The position numbers and the translations under genes are program-made. Of a DNA stretch of 64,000 nucleotides, positions 1-10,346 are shown piece by piece. The notes beneath the pieces are model-generated. The model searched no databases. It was not told the origin of the DNA and was given only the letters and a program-made list of their open reading frames with translations. Position 1 is the first letter of the stretch. The number at the start of each line of letters is the position of its first letter. The stretch spans positions 6,634,001 to 6,698,000 of the forward strand of contig OX388312.1 of assembly GCA_947579605.1 (NCBI GenBank), read 5' to 3'. This stretch comes from Athripsodes cinereus (Eukaryota; Arthropoda; Insecta; Trichoptera; Leptoceridae).

Positions 1-36
1 TGTGATAATATTGTTACAACAATTTTGAAAATCACT

Positions 37-213
37 CCATGGAGCACCCGGTAAAGAATTAGTCTCCCGCACTTTTTCGCAAGTTTCTGGGTGTCTATGT
101 CATTGTTTTTCGTTAGCACAGGGATAACAGCTTGCATGTTTATTACAATCAGCTAGTCTGGCTACCCCAGTTGTAGAATAAACCATGATTGTACAGTAAT
201 ATTAGTAATAAGA
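37..213 (+). repeat. Rep1 copy, decayed (orphan ~250 bp interspersed repeat)
   Basis: It begins with the family's head GGAGCACCCGGTAAAGAATT, continues through a degraded middle with a deletion, and ends with the family words ATGTTTATTACA, TGGCTACCCC and CCATGATTGTA followed by a short TAG/TAA-rich tail. Compared with the well preserved copies near 7.2 and 50.9 kb it lacks most of the central block. I do not recognise the family. It encodes nothing and looks like an old SINE-sized insertion. Confidence 0.7.
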
Positions 214-218
214 TCATT

Positions 219-382
219 ATTTTTTTTTTTTTTTAGATATATCTGGGTTTTGTTATGAACCCAAATACAACTTTATACACCTTCCACAGTAAGCTAAAAG
301 CTTGTGTCGTGAAAGGTGAGTTTGCCGGCACCTGGTATCGAACCGCGGACCCCTTGTTCAAGAGGCCGAGACTCTACCTCTA
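219..382 (-). mobile_element. tRNA-derived SINE (SINE-B), 5' truncated, poly-A tail
   Basis: Read on the minus strand, a tRNA-like head with the B-box form GGTTCGATACCAGGTGCCGG is followed by CCTTTCAC, AAGCTTTTAGCTTACTG and GTGAAAGG-like words, then TTTGGGTTCATAAC and a poly-A tail (poly-T at 220-234 on the plus strand). The head is cut at about 382, where unrelated TTTA-rich sequence begins. Three related copies lie near 11.5, 22.5 and 62.1 kb. The 73-residue open frame across it is incidental. Confidence 0.75.
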
Positions 383-974
383 TTATTTACCTATTTATTT
401 ATTTATTTATTTTATTCTTCTTGCACATCATCTATTAACTGTGTTCGGCGATTTTATTTGCGACGGATTTGGATGAAATTTTAGATTCCATTATTTTTTT
501 ATCGAGTTTATGTTGCGAACGAAATATTTTACGATGGGATAAATTTTGATTCCATTATCCCGGTTTTAAGCTGAACCACAGATTTTCCATTTTTTCACTG
601 GCCTTAAATTTAGTCTAGGATATTCGCAATGTTCAGATGTATTTTTTTTTTAAATATGAATATTCAAAAATATACGAATATTCGTAACATCACTACTATC
701 TCCTGTTGTTGTGTCCGTAAATGTATGTACTACAATTATAGCTTTGAACAATGTTCTACATACTAAATTGTATTGTAGGTTTTATTAACCCATACATATA
801 ATATTATATGTAGTTTAGATGGCAATGAATAAAAATTTCAGTAAGAGTAAAATATTATGTTCATTACAACATGTCATAGAATTTTATTGGAAGTTGAATA
901 TATACAATTCTATTTCAATATTTTATCTGTGTTGATTTAAAAATATATACATTATCAATGCAAATCGACATTAA
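383..974. other. AT-rich sequence, nothing recognised
   Basis: It contains a TTTA microsatellite at the start and short self-complementary ATATTCGTA-type words near 660-690. I see no coding frame and no repeat shared with the rest of the window. Confidence 0.5.
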
Positions 975-1699
975 GCGCCCCGTTTAGCAAAAACGGTAAA
1001 ATATTCAATTTTCAACAAATTTGATAGAAAAATTGCCAAAACTTGTTAACCCTTGCTAACATATTGATTTGATAAAACAAAAAAACAAATATTTATTACC
1101 AATATTAGTTTTTTTGTAAAAAATAAATAAATCGCAGATTGGCGAGATTTATTTAGGTAGGTACTCTTTGTTATATCAAAATACAAATTATTTGTAAAAT
1201 ATATATTTTTTTATTCATCCTATCAAGCATTTAAATAATATAGATTTTATCAAACTTTTTTTAGTATACAAAAAATCGAGTTCATGTGGTGGTTTTTAGT
1301 TTCAAAATATGAGAAATTTTATCAAAAAAAAATATTTTTTAAATCGGTCCGAAGCCATGAAAAAAACCAAAAAAATAGATTTTTTTTTGTTCTTTAATTG
1401 TTATGACTATCTAAGTATTCGTAATATTAAAAACAATATATGAAAATTTGTAGGATTAATGTGCATTTATGTACCAAACACACCCCCGAATTCGATTTTT
1501 AAAAATATGCTTTTTTATAAACGAATACTTTGAAACTAAAATCAAGTTTTTTTAAGAAATTAAAAATTGATATTGGTAATGAATATTTGTTATCATATTT
1601 TATCAAATCAAAATGTTCGTAGGGTCTACAAGTTTTGAGAGTTTGTGTACCAAACTTGTTGAAAATTGAATGTTTTATCGTTTTTGCTAAAGGAGCCCC
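975..1699. mobile_element. Miniature inverted-repeat element with TTAA flanks (piggyBac-like)
   Basis: The two ends are long imperfect inverted repeats of roughly 140-150 bp. The left end begins GCGCCCCGTTTAGCAAAAAC and the right end, read in reverse, begins GGGGCTCCTTTAGCAAAAAC. Both continue with homologous words such as ATATTCAATTTTCAACAA and TTGATTTGATAAAA. TTAA sits immediately outside both ends (971-974 and 1700-1703), the target-site duplication typical of piggyBac elements. The interior is A/T-rich with no transposase, so this is a non-autonomous copy. The superfamily call is inferred from TTAA alone. Confidence 0.65.
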
Positions 1700-1914
1700 T
1701 TAACAAAAAGATAAAGCACCATCTCTTATAGTTCTTAGTAAGTCAATCCAGTCTCTGGCGTGTCATAAATTCATAAACGAAAAATAAAGTGAAAATTAAT
1801 GACTTGTTTTATTTCAATTTCTGCTATATTAGCAATAATTAGTAGATTGATTTTCAAATTTGTCCAAAGTAGCTCTGTTATTTAGCTAAGAAGAACCTCT
1901 TTCGAGATATAGTG

Positions 1915-2110
1915 TTACGAAGATACCATAGAGAAATGGATGGCATGGGAATACATAATAGGAGATGGCTTGATTCCACCATGAATTTATTAGTAAATAA
2001 AACATGTCAAACTATGAAAAGAAATACTTGACAAATACCAACTATCATGATTTTTGTATATCTGTAAAAGGCAAATGCCGTATATTGATTGAAATAAATA
2101 AATAAATATC
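1915..2110 (+). mobile_element. Probable LINE 3' end with AAAT tail
   Basis: Moderately GC-rich sequence (AGAAATGGATGGCATGGGAA and following) ends in TGTATATCTGTAAAAGGCAAATGCCGTATATTGATTGAA and then an (AATA)n run at 2091-2108, the form of a LINE 3' untranslated region. No reading frame is recognisable, so the assignment rests only on tail form. Confidence 0.35.
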
Positions 2111-2275
2111 TATCTGAATTTAAAATATTGACTATTTTTGTTATGGTATTTTCAAAAAACGAGAAACTAATCGACAAGAATATGTGTTAGAATTATAGAA
2201 AAGAAGCATAATATAATAGGTTAATATTAATATATGTAATGGTGTATTTTATTTACCTAATGATTTTATATTAGT

Positions 2276-2440
2276 GAGGGCCGTAGAGGGGTTGGAGAAG
2301 GCGGCTTTCCTGGCTCCAGAACATTCAGGAGTGGACCGGGATTAGAGGTGTGGAGGAGCTGTTTCGTGTTGTCCAGAACAGGAAGGATTTCCCCCAGGTG
2401 GTCGTCAACGTCGAAGGGACCCGACAAGACAGGTAGAGAA
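2276..2440 (+). pseudogene. Non-LTR retrotransposon reverse transcriptase, C-terminal end (frameshifted)
   Basis: Two adjacent frames give GRRGVG and then RRLSWLQNIQEWTGIRGVEE followed by LFRVVQNRKDFPQVVVNV. The pattern GRRGVGRK..WL.NI.EWTG..., ending in a short V-rich motif, is the extreme C-terminus of insect LINE polyproteins. The copy near 33.9 kb on the other strand has the corresponding residues (EGRRGVGRKQMFWLRNIREC). A frameshift sits between GRRGVG and the rest, and a stop follows GTRQDR. It is dead and only about 50 codons long. Confidence 0.7.
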
Positions 2441-3145
2441 GAAGAAGAGAAGATGTTATATTATATAGGAACGTAACATAATTTCACAATCTCTAAAAAT
2501 GTGTACATAATTTACGTATATTTTTTTGATGTCTATATCATAAATACGGATAATAAAATCAAAATCGTTCTATAAAGATACTCGGAGGAAGTACGTTGTA
2601 GACTCGGGCTATCTATCTAAGAAGTAAGCAGGCATATAGGTACTGCATATTAACCGTTTGTACCAGGTACAAAATATAAGCATCTATTTTTATCGGTTAC
2701 TGGATCATTACACGTAATCTGAATATTACTTTTAGTACATACTAGTTTTTTAAACCCGCGACATTACTTAAAAATATTATTATAATGCTCGTACATGTAG
2801 TAAAGTGACGGATCTAGCTATAAATTATAATGGATTTTTTCTGACTTTGCTCGAAGAATTGTAGCGATTGAAATATATATCAAAAATGCAGTCTAATTTT
2901 ACTTGTGAATATATAGGTAGATGAATGATGAACTTAAGGGTTTATGGCAACATGCCAAATTGTGTATTTATTTGTATTATAAAAAGGTGGGCATTGTTTT
3001 ATTAATGATGTTGTCATAAAAGGGTTAACATTGCTATTTGTTTCATTAATTTATTTGGTTGTACGAGCATTTTAAAAAAAATATGTCGTTACCAATGAAA
3101 AATAGATGTATCCATACTTTCGCAATCAAATAATTAATTAAATTT

Positions 3146-3325
3146 TGTTACTACTATCGCGACATATACCACAAGTGCGCTTCCCAGCAGAAATGTAATG
3201 CACGTACAGATTGATCTCTCCGTGTGACAATAAAAAACATGACACTCAGGATGGGCAGCAAACCTAATTGCTGTATTTAAAATGTAAAATATCTGACTTT
3301 TTTTGAAGAATTGTAAATGATTTAA
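3146..3325 (-). repeat. Rep1 copy, decayed
   Basis: Minus-strand Rep1 with the tail side at left (ACTACTATC, then ACATATACCACAAGTG) and the words GACACTCAGGATGGGCAGCA and AAACCTAATTGCTG, corresponding to the family's CATCCTGAATGTC and AGCGATGAGGTTTGCC on the plus strand. The head with GAGCACCCGG is not present. The 70-residue minus-strand frame across it is a shadow of the repeat. Confidence 0.6.
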
Positions 3326-3435
3326 GTTTATTAATAAAGTTGTCAATATTCAACCATTGTACAACTGGGATTTGCTGGAGGAAAATATTTCATATTTTTA
3401 AGAAATGCTCTCACTTTTATCTATTTGATATTGAA

Positions 3436-3586
3436 AGATAATTGAAAAAAACACAATAGTAGTTAACTTCCAAATGACTTTATTAACTTCGCGTACTAGT
3501 ATTCGGAGACTCTCGTCTCCATCATCAGGCGATTAGTAAAAAAAGTAAAATAAGATACAGAGACAAACAGTATTTATAGGATTTGA
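3436..3586 (-). repeat. Left arm of ~150 bp inverted pair, family B hammerhead-like unit
   Basis: This arm is almost perfectly complementary to 4343-4495. Both carry ACACAATAGTAGTTAACTTC on the left-arm strand, then a compact motif (3489-3532), then a GATACAGAGACAAACAG segment. The ~755 bp between the arms has no recognisable frame. Inverted side-by-side copies are frequent for Penelope-like elements, but no Penelope reverse transcriptase is visible here. Confidence 0.75.
3489..3532 (-). ncRNA. Hammerhead-ribozyme-like motif, family B (minus copy)
   Basis: Mirror copy of 4398-4441, identical in every core base. On the minus strand: TCGC, CTGATGA, T, GGAGAC/GAGA/GTCTCC hairpin, GAA, the palindrome TACTAGTA, C, GCGA. 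Stem I is TCGC with GCGA. Two departures from an active hammerhead are visible: an extra T after CTGATGA, and a T-A pair where the canonical A15.1-U16.1 pair should be. Confidence 0.45.
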
Positions 3587-4342
3587 ACAAAAGAAAGTTG
3601 GGAGAAGCCCGTGTTGATAAGAAAGTAATTACAATTCATTGATGAAAATCTATTGGAAAATGAAACGCTGTGGACGGATTCACGAGAGAATAATTTAAGA
3701 AAAATACTTATAAATATCTAACTTCTCCAGTATTTACCTTATTGCGAAATGGGGAAACCACAGAAAACCCAAATCAGAGAAGAGCAAAAATGCTAGATTA
3801 TTAACTAAAATTTAAGTTTCTTAAGGTAGGTACATGTGAATCAATTATTAATAGAAAAAGGAAGTATTACTTATAAAAATTAACAATATGATTTAGCTCA
3901 ATATGAGTACAGTGACTTTAACATTGTAATAATGATGTGAGATATTTAATTTATAAAAACAACACGATTATTCTAATGATGTTTGAAGAAATGTAGTGTA
4001 CAGGTAAGGTGCTGAGTTGAAGTAGGTAGATCGATGGTTGATGACCCCCAACAGCAAATTAACTGTAAACAAGGAAAACAAAGGCAGTAATATTCTTTTT
4101 ATAATATTATATTGTTATATTTTTCAAAAGGCTTTGATTATTGTATCGGAATCACCGAGGATAAACATGTGTTTCTTAGGGAATAAAGATGAATCATGCC
4201 GTTATAATGATTATTTTTATTAAAAATTATCAAAAAATTACAAGAATCAACAAGTACAATATTCTATGTCGTTATGAGATTAGGGATGATTTATGACTTG
4301 AAAAATAATTACAAAGGCTTAAGTAAAGGAGAGTATCCTAAG

Positions 4343-4495
4343 TCAAATCCTATAAATACTGTTTGTCTCTGTATCTTATTTTACTTTTTTTTACTAATCG
4401 CCTGATGATGGAGACGAGAGTCTCCGAATACTAGTACGCGAAGTTAATAAAGTCATTTGGAAGTTAACTACTATTGTGTTTTTTTCAATTATCTT
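4343..4495 (+). repeat. Right arm of ~150 bp inverted pair, family B unit
   Basis: Complement of 3436-3586 with only a few differences (for example one extra T in the run before the motif). Beyond the arm the sequence runs into ATGGACTTCCAACAAGTACC, which opens no long frame. Confidence 0.75.
4398..4441 (+). ncRNA. Hammerhead-ribozyme-like motif, family B (plus copy)
   Basis: TCGC (4398-4401) and GCGA (4438-4441) can form stem I. CTGATGA is at 4402-4408, an extra T at 4409, a perfect 6-bp stem II GGAGAC/GTCTCC with loop GAGA at 4410-4425, GAA at 4426-4428, the palindrome TACTAGTA at 4429-4436, and C at 4437 in the cleavage position. The reversed pair next to GAA (T...A rather than A...T) probably weakens or kills catalysis. 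A stem III this short would work mainly as a dimer. Confidence 0.45.
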
Positions 4496-4948
4496 GAAAT
4501 GGACTTCCAACAAGTACCTTCGGTCAACAACATTAATGTTTTATTTGATATTGATTCGTCATCTGCTAATTATGTATCAAAAAGTAAGTATATTTATATA
4601 TTTACAACGAAAGTAAAAATATATTAGACCATACGTAGGTATCTTACAAACATACAAACTTAAAAACAGACATAAATATTTATTCAGAGATTATTCGCAT
4701 TACAATGTATCATAATAATTTTATATAATCACTTGATATTTATGTTCCACCCATATAAAAAACATTGCAAAAACCCAAAACAAAATGACGTCAAAACACG
4801 TAGGTATATAGTATGCGACTAAAAGTAGTGGATTGACTATATTTGTTTCGGCATCTCAAAACTCTTTTAAACAACTAATTTTAATATATCTACATTATAT
4901 GTTTTGTTTTATTGGTTGTTTACATAAGTATAAATGACAACCCTGTGG

Positions 4949-5448
4949 CAGTGGCGTAACTATACATAGAGTGACAACGCCGGCAAAATGCCACGGGCCT
5001 CCGACCCGATGGTAGCCCCCAATACGAGAGGCCGCAAGCTCAGTAGAGGGGGTTCAGTACCTAACCTAACCGAACATTTTCAACAAAATTTAGTAAAAAT
5101 TATAAATTTTATATAAGTAATTAAAATTAATCAAGATTAGACACAACTTTAAACCATATATAAATTCAAATAAATTATATTTTTGCGGAACAAAAAGCTC
5201 GGTGAAAAGAATTTTATTAATAAATATCTTGATAATATTAAATTTTTATTTAATAAAAATTATGTATTATCAGCTATGCTTTTGAAAAAAAAATTTATTA
5301 CATAACTGACTAAAATGCAATGTTATTTATATTGTTGTGTAACTACTTATGTAATTTATTAAAATTAAATTACGGTGTGCCGATTTTTACAAGGGGGGGG
5401 CACCCGATGATTTAACCGCGGCCCGAAGATATTATAGTTACGCCACTG
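4949..5448. mobile_element. hAT-type MITE, 500 bp
   Basis: Terminal inverted repeats begin CAGTGGCGTAACTATA at both ends. They are flanked by a near-perfect 8-bp target-site duplication, CCCTGTGG at 4941-4948 and CCTTGTGG at 5449-5456 (7 of 8). The CAGTGGCG terminus and 8-bp duplication are characteristic of hAT elements. The subterminal zones are G/C-rich (an eight-G run lies at about 5393-5400) and the interior is AT-rich with no transposase, so the element depends on a transposase supplied elsewhere. Confidence 0.85.
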
Positions 5449-5456
5449 CCTTGTGG

Positions 5457-7216
5457 GCTTTCTGAAATAAAGCAAATTGTGAATTGATATATAGGTACAA
5501 GTCAAATAGAATAATACATTATTTTAATTTTGTGTTGTGTAAATTATTTTTGTTATAATATTTTTATAATCCATAAAAAATGAAATAGATGTAGGTAATA
5601 CTTATATCGTAACTGACAATTTATAAATATACATTCTAGGTAAATTAATGACTAGGTATGCAATATTTCTTTGTGTTATAAAACTCGTAATATATGCTTC
5701 ATTTGTATAATAGGTAGGCCGCTTCATAGAAACATTGATTATTTTGACGATGATGTTTTGGTATTTTTTAAGCATTATGATGATTTTTAAGTAGTGAAGT
5801 GTTTTTTTATTTATATATATAGAAGATGTACAGTATCGCTGACATCAATATTATTTAGGTTATTGGTATCTCAAGAATATAAAAAAGGTATGCTTGTTAC
5901 AAAAATTTCTGTTTATATTTTTAGGACACTGAAAATTTAAAAGAAAAAACAAAGAAATTCCATTACATTCAAAAAGTGAATTTCTTCTAAGTAAATTTGC
6001 ATTAGTGTTATTTATATTCATTCCGAATGCAGCTTCTGGTTTCGTTATTTTTCTTTAATAATATTATTTTTATACATTTATATCTTTATTTACCTACCTT
6101 AGAGTTTCTTTCTTTATTTTTTCAGCCAAAACTACATCGCGATGCAAAGCAGAATTTCCGCACCATAAAATTTTAACCGCTGAAAATTAAATGTTCCATA
6201 CAATTTTGCACAAAACACGTAAATTTGTTATAAGAAACATTTTATTTATACTTAATATAGATGTTTTTGCTACCTTTTATAAATGGGAAATAAAACTCAC
6301 ATTTTAAATACAATTAAGATAAAAATAATGTACAATAAAGTGCCCGTTGAGCTGTAAGTCCCAATGAAGCTTTTTTTGGAGTGGGTATTATAAAAGCATC
6401 TGAAAAAGCTACGTCATTTTTGACGAAATTACCGTTATGCTTACTGTCTACCAAATATGCACCGACCGGTGTAAAAAATATAACTTTTAGTGGTGTATAA
6501 ATAAAAATTAAAATATTTGGCAATTAATATGATAAAATTAAATAACGAGAAATAAAATAAAATTGTATGAATAAATCAATATCTTTTGAGTTGGGAGGAT
6601 AACATCGAAATTTGACTTCTAAAGCTTGCAAGTTGCCAACTTTTCTATTTAATGCAAAAAATATGTTGTTTACAGATCATACCAATTTACTTAATAACTC
6701 GATATTCTTTTGTTTTTAATTTTTAACAAAAAATATTTTTTGGCATAGTACACAGCAATGTAAACTTTTATTTGTTCTTTTGCTAAACACTGTTTAAAGT
6801 TTTTTAGCATACCTAATTAACAGACCCTTCAATTTTAATTAACTTTAAAAATATTCACTAATGATTCATAATTCCATTATAATTATATATTTATTTATAT
6901 ACTTTAAACATTAAAGGAAAATTGAGCCGTAACTTTCCTTTATCGACTAAAAGAGAATAAAAATAATGTTGTTTGTTGTTCTTTTGATTGAAAGCAGGAA
7001 AATTTATAAATATGATAACCTTATTATTTCCTGCACTAGCCTTGATGCCAGAATATTACTCCATTATTTGAGCGTTCAGTGTGTACAAGGGTAATGAAAT
7101 GAAGTTCGCTTGTAAAAAGTGTATCTGAACTTACCTATCAGCTAAACACATTAAAAAATACTCATGTTAATAACAGTAAAGACAAACAATATTTATGATT
7201 GTCGAAATTTACAGTT
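5457..7216. other. AT-rich stretch, no gene seen
   Basis: Long A/T runs and isolated TAGGTA words. One 69-residue minus-strand frame at 6314-6523 shows no recognisable domain and no supporting context, so I do not call it. Confidence 0.5.
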
Positions 7217-7466
7217 CCGTGGAGCACCCGGTAAAGAATTGGTCTCCCACTCTTCTACGTAAGTTTTCGAGTGTCCTGTAAAAGGCAGGTGTTCGAAAAA
7301 ATTAAGACATTACCTATACATCTTAATTCAGCGATGAGGTTTGCCACCCATCCTGAATGTCTTGATTTTATATTGGCACGAGGAGGACAGTTTGCATGTT
7401 TCTTACATGCAGCTGATCTGCTGGCTACCCCACTTGTGGGAAATGCCGTGATGGTATAGTTAGTTA
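7217..7466 (+). repeat. Rep1 copy, nearly full length
   Basis: One of the two best copies. It runs from CCGTGGAGCACCCGGTAAAG to GCCGTGATGGTATAGTTAG and matches the copy at 50886-51142 almost base for base. Landmarks in order: GGTCTCCCACTCTTC, GTGTCCTGTAAAAGGCAGGT, GTTCGAAAAAATTAAGACAT, AGCGATGAGGTTTGCCACCC, GCATGTTTCTTACATGCAGC (itself a hairpin) and CCCCACTTGTGGGA (also a hairpin). The continuous frame over part of it has no known protein counterpart. I could not find clear tRNA A and B boxes. Confidence 0.85.
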
Positions 7467-7619
7467 GAAATTTACAGTTTTACTGACTTTCTTCTTAACT
7501 GTTTTTGGGTTTTGCCGATAAACATGCCGACTCCGATTGCTAGGGTATGTAGAAATGATAAGAAAAATAATAAATAAATAAAATAAATAATAATAATATA
7601 ATATCAACAATCAAAAGAA

Positions 7620-7775
7620 TATATGTAAAAATATATGACGGGATGTGAAGGGACCTTCGAGCTTTGGGCATGACCAATTGGCGACGAAAAGTGTTGGAGT
7701 GAAAGTAGTAGAAGAGACTACTTAAGGAGGCCAGGACCCACACCAGGTTGAAGCGCTTATGATGATGATGATGTT
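7620..7775 (+). mobile_element. Probable LINE 3' end with GAT tail
   Basis: A GC-richer block (GGGACCTTCGAGC, ACCAATTGGCGACGAAAAGT) reads AMTNWRRKVLE on the plus strand and ends in a (GAT)4 run at about 7759-7771. The tail matches other LINE ends in this window. The coding match is short, so confidence is limited. Confidence 0.4.
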
Positions 7776-7921
7776 TTTAGGTTTTAAAATAATATAATAT
7801 CAATTTATCTTCTTACAATTTCCAATACTATCTATCAAATACAATTTCCTTTATTCAAATGTCAAGTAAAATTGATAATTTTACAAAAGTATTTTAAAAT
7901 ATATCAGTCAAATAGTATTTT

Positions 7922-8345
7922 AAGGGCCGATCTTATAAACATCCGTTAGTTACATAACCGACGAAATATACCGAAAAAAGAAAAAATCGGTAATTTTTGC
8001 GTCTTATAAACGTCCGTTAGCCATATTTCGGTAAAAATCTGTAGGTTAGTATACCGACTGTTTTGGGAACGGTTTTGACACATAAACCGTCGGTTTATAA
8101 GTCAATTTTTTTTGTTCGCTAAAGAAAAGGTTATTTCTCTTAAATTATACAGTGTATTTGTGATGCCTCACTTCTCATAAGAAATATTGTTCTTGAATTT
8201 AAACAAAAAAATATATTTTCAAACGTGATTACGCAATGCTGCGAGGTTAAACTTCAATAATGCGTGTGTATTTGACCGCTGCTATGCATAGAAAAACAAT
8301 AAATCATAGCAATACCTTTTATAAGACACCCATCGGTTTGTTTGG
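7922..8345. mobile_element. Possible MITE with short imperfect inverted ends
   Basis: The segment starts GGGCCGATCTTATAAAC and ends TTTATAAGACACCCATCGG, which are imperfect inverted repeats of about 18 bp. A second TCTTATAAACGTCCGTTAGC lies about 75 bp inside the left end. No clear target-site duplication is seen. It abuts a Rep1 fragment and could have inserted into it. Confidence 0.3.
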
Positions 8346-8353
8346 CTTACAAA

Positions 8354-8443
8354 CGAGGAGGACAGTTTGCATGTTTCTTACATGCAGTTGGTCTACTGGC
8401 TGCCCCACTTGTGGGATATGCCGTGATGGTATATAGTAATAAT
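8354..8443 (+). repeat. Rep1 3' fragment
   Basis: Only the last third of the family is present: CGAGGAGGACAGTTTGCATG, the TACATGCAG hairpin, CCCCACTTGTGGGATATGCC and GTGATGGTATA. The left edge coincides with the end of the possible MITE before it. Confidence 0.7.
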
Positions 8444-8849
8444 TTTATACATTTAGATAATTATTTTATAATAACCTGTCTGTTTCAGGTATTCCTGAAA
8501 TTAGGAAATAATCATTGTTGCTAATTAGGAACCCAATTAATTCAAAGTTTTTGTTGTTATTTTCATTAATCAAAAGTGTTTATAACGATGTTAGCGTCCA
8601 TCCTTTTGTTTTTCACTCACTTTGCTTCTATTATTTCATATTGAAAGACAGTTACTGTTGGAATAATAATAATATGAACAAAATGCAAGATAATTGAAAA
8701 ATTATTATCAGTCAAGCTTCTAATAAATTAATTATTGGAAAATGATAGAATGGATTGTAATTAAGTTTATAATGTAGATACATAGTAGGTGTGTAGATTG
8801 AAATATTTCTTATACGACTTCTTAGATAACCTTCAATGGTTTTAATTAT

Positions 8850-8910
8850 TTTCCTACAATTTAAAACAAATTTCCTACAATTTAAAACAAATTTCCTACA
8901 ATTTAAAACG
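8850..8910. repeat. Three-unit 21-bp tandem repeat
   Basis: Three successive copies of a 21-bp unit containing TTTCCTACAATTTAAAAC (8850-8870, 8871-8891, 8892-8910). The last unit ends abruptly at the start of a LINE fragment. On the minus strand this gives a meaningless repeated FVLNCRK. Confidence 0.85.
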
Positions 8911-9090
8911 AATTCCGTCGACCCGGGCGTCCCTCTTTCACAATACACCGTTTCTATGACAACGATATCAGAGCGCAGGGAATGTCGTGGAAAGAGGTGA
9001 CGCAATTGACGCAGAGACGCTCTGAATGGTGGAGGCTGGTTTCTGCCCTGTGCTCCCGAGAGGAGCGCTGAGGGCAAGATTAGATTAGAT
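8911..9090 (+). pseudogene. Non-LTR reverse transcriptase C-terminus, GAT-tail family, 5' truncated
   Basis: Homologous to the copies at 13.3, 17.4, 54.2 and 58.7 kb. It retains the RPGRPSFTIHR...YDNDIRAQG region (CCGGGCGTCCCTCTTTCACA and following) and the W..V..LAQRRSEW segment, ending GTGCTCCCGAGAGGAGCGCTGA. The tail is GATTAGATTAGATTATTATT instead of the usual GATGATGAT. The N-terminal part is missing. The long minus-strand frame through here is a shadow. Confidence 0.75.
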
Positions 9091-9838
9091 TATTATTAAA
9101 ACAAAACATTGAATAGAGCAAATAATATGTCAATGGTCGCTTACTAACGTATATAATTGAAAAAAATGTGCAGAAAGTGTAGTACCATTCCATTTTAGTG
9201 GATATTGTTTACTTTTCAACGATGTACCTACGTACATTAATTTATATAAATGTAACGGAAATTAAATGAAATGAAAATTAAATTAAATGAAAATTGTAAC
9301 CAATAAGTTTATTAATTTATTGTATAGTAAAACATTTGAACAGAAATAATTTTCAAATAATGCATTATCCCACTCAACTTTTGTACATAATTTCACAATT
9401 TGGTTTATTACATAAAATTGACTATACTTTTAAATAAGTATGCATATTATATCATTCAATTGCAAATATAATTGGTCAAAGAACGTTATTTATTGTATCA
9501 TGATTTTTATAGTAATTTTTAAAAATACCTACAGCTGGTAAATGATTTCTATTAAACCTTAACACTTGACTGTATAAGAAAAGTTTGAGTGGTAAAACAA
9601 TGAAAATATTCAAATTTGTCTTTTATTATTTCATTATCTTTTTGGAGATTCATAAACACATTTGCACAAAAATGTAGACTACTTGCTTCAACAATTTGAT
9701 TGTAAAGATACCAAAGCAGTGAATTGCATTATTTTAAATGTTTTTTTTTAAATAAATAAATTATATTTTTACAAATTAATTCTTTGCATGTCGGATGGAC
9801 TCCAAAAGTGACATATATTATATCAAGGAACGCCATAA
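9091..9838. other. AT-rich stretch, nothing recognised
   Basis: It includes a short ATTAAATGAAA-type simple repeat at 9260-9295. I see no coding signal and no relation to other repeats here. Confidence 0.5.
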
Positions 9839-10341
9839 TGGGGTGTTCACATTTGGCGAATATCGCCAGGCGAATTTCAAAATATAACGCCAGGCGAAAA
9901 AACAAAATTCGCCGTACGCCTATTGATCGTCACACCTGTTCACACAGTCCACCGATATAGAAACGACCTGTCAGATGCGCTTTGATTTTGACACTGTTTT
10001 CAAAATGGCGGACGTCGAGATGGAGATCGCGAAGTGTTTATTTTTAGTCGAAAATGTTATAGTAGAGTTTATAAGGCGCCTTTTAATTAGGGAAACAAAC
10101 GCCACAACCAACAACAAAGATAACAGCTGTCACGAAGCGGGAAACACAATAAAATTTATAGGCATAGATACGAACGCCGCGCACATCTGCGCATGCGCAA
10201 ATCGTTCAATCGGCCGAAAATGTTGGAAGGTGGTCAACTCGAGACGATATCGTTTCAGACTAGCTGTCATTTTGTTCACACGGTTCAAATGGCTGGCGAT
10301 ATTTTGGTACCCTGGCGATATTCGCCAAAGTGAGAACACCA
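9839..10341. mobile_element. Terminal-inverted-repeat element, Harbinger/Tourist-like, ~500 bp
   Basis: The ends are inverted repeats of about 30 bp: left TGGGGTGTTCACATTTGGCG then AATATCGCCAGG, right (reversed) TGGTGTTCTCACTTTGGCG then AATATCGCCAGG. CATAA lies directly outside both ends (9834-9838 and 10342-10346). GGGTGTTCACA-type termini recall PIF/Harbinger MITEs, but the flank is not a clean TWA duplication, so the superfamily is uncertain. The interior is GC-richer than its surroundings. It opens frames of 123 and 80 residues on opposite strands without any recognised domain, and I read both as chance frames in a non-autonomous element. Confidence 0.65.
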
Positions 10342-10346
10342 CATAA

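Noticed and set aside
8712..9077. 121-residue minus-strand frame with repeated FVLNCRK
   Set aside because: It reads across a 21-bp tandem repeat and the antisense of a LINE fragment.
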